The translations under genes were made by a program, and so were the position numbers. The notes beneath the pieces were generated by a model, which had not been told where the DNA came from, did not search any database, and was given only the letters and a program-made list of their open reading frames with translations. Positions 23,153 through 24,178 of a DNA stretch of 24,178 bases are shown here, piece by piece. The DNA is taken from NCBI GenBank assembly GCA_964538375.1, contig CAZIFQ010000041.1, forward strand, positions 1 through 24,178, given 5' to 3'. Origin of the DNA: JAUUZQ01 sp964538375. Its GTDB lineage: Bacteria; Bacteroidota; Bacteroidia; Bacteroidales; GCA-2748055. The stretch's first letter is position 1; each line of letters starts with the position of its first letter.

Positions 23153-23803
23153 TTATTTCACTGATTCATATTCGGCCCTGTATTTTTTATAGAATTCCAG
23201 CATCTTTGCACTTTCTGAAACCAGGTTCTCCTGGAGTATCGGGTGAGGCTGGTTTTTCATCTCGTCAAGCGGTGGCATACCCTCCTTGATCAGGGCTTCA
23301 ATGATCACCCCCTCATGGAAATAGAATCTTCCCCGGGTCTCGAACCCCTCCGGGTCTGAGGAAACCCGGAATATAAAGAAAACCTCATTGTTTTTCATAT
23401 AGAGTTCGGTCTCACTCCAATAGCCTTCTTCTCCCATTTCCATGCATAGTTTTACCAGGTCGTCGCCTTCGTAGTATGCCATATAATTTGCCTGGTTCCA
23501 GTATTTATTGGGATCGGGATCCTGGTAGTGGACTTGATTTGCTCTAAGATTAGCAGCCTCTATTCGTTGGTATTCTTTTCTGATGTCCAGAATTAGTGAT
23601 TCTTTTGTTTGTTGTTGTTCCGGATTTTTTTCGGTTTGCTCCATTGCTTTGGCAACAGCTTGTCCATCTGTTTCAGTGGCTACCTGTTCAATTGAATCAT
23701 TAAGGACTTGTTGGAAGGATGTTTTTTTTTCAGCGGTGTTACAGGATGTAAGAATAAGGATTCCTGATACCGGGATAAGCAGAAGGAGTTGTTTTAGCTT
23801 CAT
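23153..23803 (-). CDS. Lipoprotein of unknown function
   Basis: The 216-residue protein has a lipoprotein signal peptide (MKLKQLLLLIPVSGILILTSC, acylated Cys21). A low-complexity linker rich in Glu, Gln, Thr and Asn (about 22-68) follows, then a compact domain with QDPDPNKYWNQANYMAYYEG, SETELYMKNNEVFFIFRVSS and GRFYFHEGVIIEALI. I know no family name for it. The alternating beta pattern suggests a small beta-rich domain at the outer membrane. It lies upstream of the broken nitroreductase on the same strand, with a 9-bp hairpin between them. Confidence 0.75.
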   Translation of the reverse strand: MKLKQLLLLIPVSGILILTSCNTAEKKTSFQQVLNDSIEQVATETDGQAVAKAMEQTEKNPEQQQTKESLILDIRKEYQRIEAANLRANQVHYQDPDPNKYWNQANYMAYYEGDDLVKLCMEMGEEGYWSETELYMKNNEVFFIFRVSSDPEGFETRGRFYFHEGVIIEALIKEGMPPLDEMKNQPHPILQENLVSESAKMLEFYKKYRAEYESVK

Positions 23804-23920
23804 CTTCTAGTTGATTGGGAGTGAATAAGAAAGGTACGATATTTTTTAGGACAGCAGGGCGCTAAGCACGGAAAAAGTGTGTCAAAGTTATATTGTACTT
23901 TATCAATGCAAATATTTTGT

Positions 23921-23928
23921 TAATTTTG
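23921..23928 (+). promoter_or_regulatory. Candidate promoter for the tRNA-Cys region
   Basis: TAATTTTG matches TAnnTTTG exactly. A TTTA at 23899-23902, 18 nt upstream, may serve as the -33 box. An inverted repeat (AATGCAAA at 23905-23912 and TTTGCATT at 23925-23932) overlaps it. Transcription would cover the palindromes, the broken tRNA copy and tRNA-Cys. Confidence 0.5.
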
Positions 23929-23959
23929 CATTCCGAATGAGTCAGGAGCTTCATTGAAT

Positions 23960-24000
23960 GGAGGGACAAAGCCCTCCTTTGCTAAAGCTACGGAGGACAA
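23960..24000 (+). repeat. Palindromic element before the broken tRNA copy
   Basis: GGAGGG (23960-23965) can pair with CCCTCC (23972-23977). Alternatively CCTCCTTTGC (23973-23982) pairs imperfectly with GCTACGGAGG (23987-23996). The two pairings exclude each other. The element ends in GGACAA, as does the palindrome inside the tRNA copy at 24024-24045. Confidence 0.65.
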
Positions 24001-24063
24001 GGTCGGTTGGCTGAGTGGCTAGGTCCCGATGCAAGATCGGGACAAAACCAGGTACGGCGGTTC
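24001..24063 (+). pseudogene. Broken tRNA-Cys copy with palindrome in place of the anticodon arm
   Basis: Bases 24001-24023 match the first 23 nt of the intact tRNA-Cys with one difference, and 24043-24063 match its bases 24106-24126 exactly. Between them, 10 nt of the original (5' half of the anticodon arm) are replaced by TCCCGATGCAAGATCGGGA, a 7-bp hairpin. The 3' side of the T arm and the acceptor strand are missing; a T run follows. No functional tRNA can form. Confidence 0.88.
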
Positions 24064-24072
24064 TTTTTATAT

Positions 24073-24143
24073 GGTCGGTTGGCCGAGTGGCTAGGCATTG
24101 GTCTGCAAAACCAGGTACGGCGGTTCGAATCCGCCACCGACCT
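24073..24143 (+). tRNA. tRNA-Cys (GCA)
   Basis: The 71-nt cloverleaf is complete. The acceptor is GGTCGGT with ACCGACC, and the discriminator is U73, the identity base of tRNA-Cys. The D stem is GCC/GGC. The anticodon stem is TTGGT/ACCAG with loop CTGCAAA, giving anticodon GCA at 24105-24107. The T stem is GGCGG/CCGCC with loop TTCGAAT. CCA is not encoded. Confidence 0.96.
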
Positions 24144-24155
24144 CTACCCATGACA

Positions 24156-24178
24156 GACCTCGCATTTGATGCGGGGTC
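24156..24178 (+). terminator. Hairpin after tRNA-Cys, cut by the window end
   Basis: GACCTCGCAT (24156-24165) pairs with ATGCGGGGTC (24169-24178), 10 bp with one G-U. It probably ends the tRNA transcript; whether a T run follows lies outside the window. Confidence 0.6.

Noticed and set aside
24001..24063. attL-like remnant of an integrated element in tRNA-Cys
   Set aside because: Integrases usually copy the 3' end of the tRNA; here the 5' end is kept and the 3' end is lost, and no integrase is present.
23951..24151. 66-codon minus-strand frame over the tRNA region
   Set aside because: Its repeated AVPGF and ATxPTD segments are the translated tRNA and its broken copy.

Overview
The window looks like chromosomal DNA of a Bacteroidota bacterium, probably class Bacteroidia; I cannot name the genus. 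The evidence is an Oar-like TonB-dependent receptor, promoter -7 boxes of the TAnnTTTG type (for example 11972-11979), weak or absent Shine-Dalgarno sites, the SDR-type threonine dehydrogenase paired with Kbl, a GlnRS alongside GltX, and several lipoproteins and small outer-membrane barrels. The DNA is moderately AT-rich throughout, except for a GC-richer patch near 22.8-23.1 kb.

Layout. At 1-1209 is the C-terminal part of a TonB-dependent receptor, ending at a strong terminator. GMP reductase follows on the minus strand, then about 840 bp without a gene but with an orphan terminator hairpin, then an adenosylcobalamin-dependent ribonucleotide reductase. At 5.8-7.3 kb is a small regulatory locus: a DUF6249-like membrane protein divergent from an ECF sigma factor, which is coupled to a two-TM protein that is a candidate anti-sigma factor. 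Both divergent start regions carry the same ECF-type promoter (TGTAAC, 16 or 17 nt, CGTC). Next comes a minus-strand threonine-to-glycine operon (tdh then kbl). On the plus strand follow a CrtI-like FAD oxidoreductase with a TPR protein, then gltX, a TatD-like hydrolase and the tRNA t6A dehydratase tcdA, then a small outer-membrane barrel.

The second half holds a membrane hypothetical, a lipoprotein, glnS, folB with a CWC-type cysteine-rich protein, a secreted His-rich protein, an MscS channel, a Tat-exported aldo/keto reductase, a 53-residue cysteine-rich protein, a decayed nitroreductase, another lipoprotein, and a tRNA-Cys preceded by a broken tRNA-Cys copy.

The genes are mainly housekeeping (nucleotide, amino-acid and tRNA metabolism, folate) mixed with envelope proteins. 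I see no transposase, integrase, CRISPR array or defence island. The most notable features lie outside ordinary coding: (i) the paired divergent ECF promoters; (ii) four intergenic tracts of 7-8 bp tandem repeats, two of which supply the stop codon of the preceding gene; (iii) a tRNA-Cys duplicate whose anticodon arm is replaced by a palindromic element; (iv) a nitroreductase that has lost about 50 codons and its frame.
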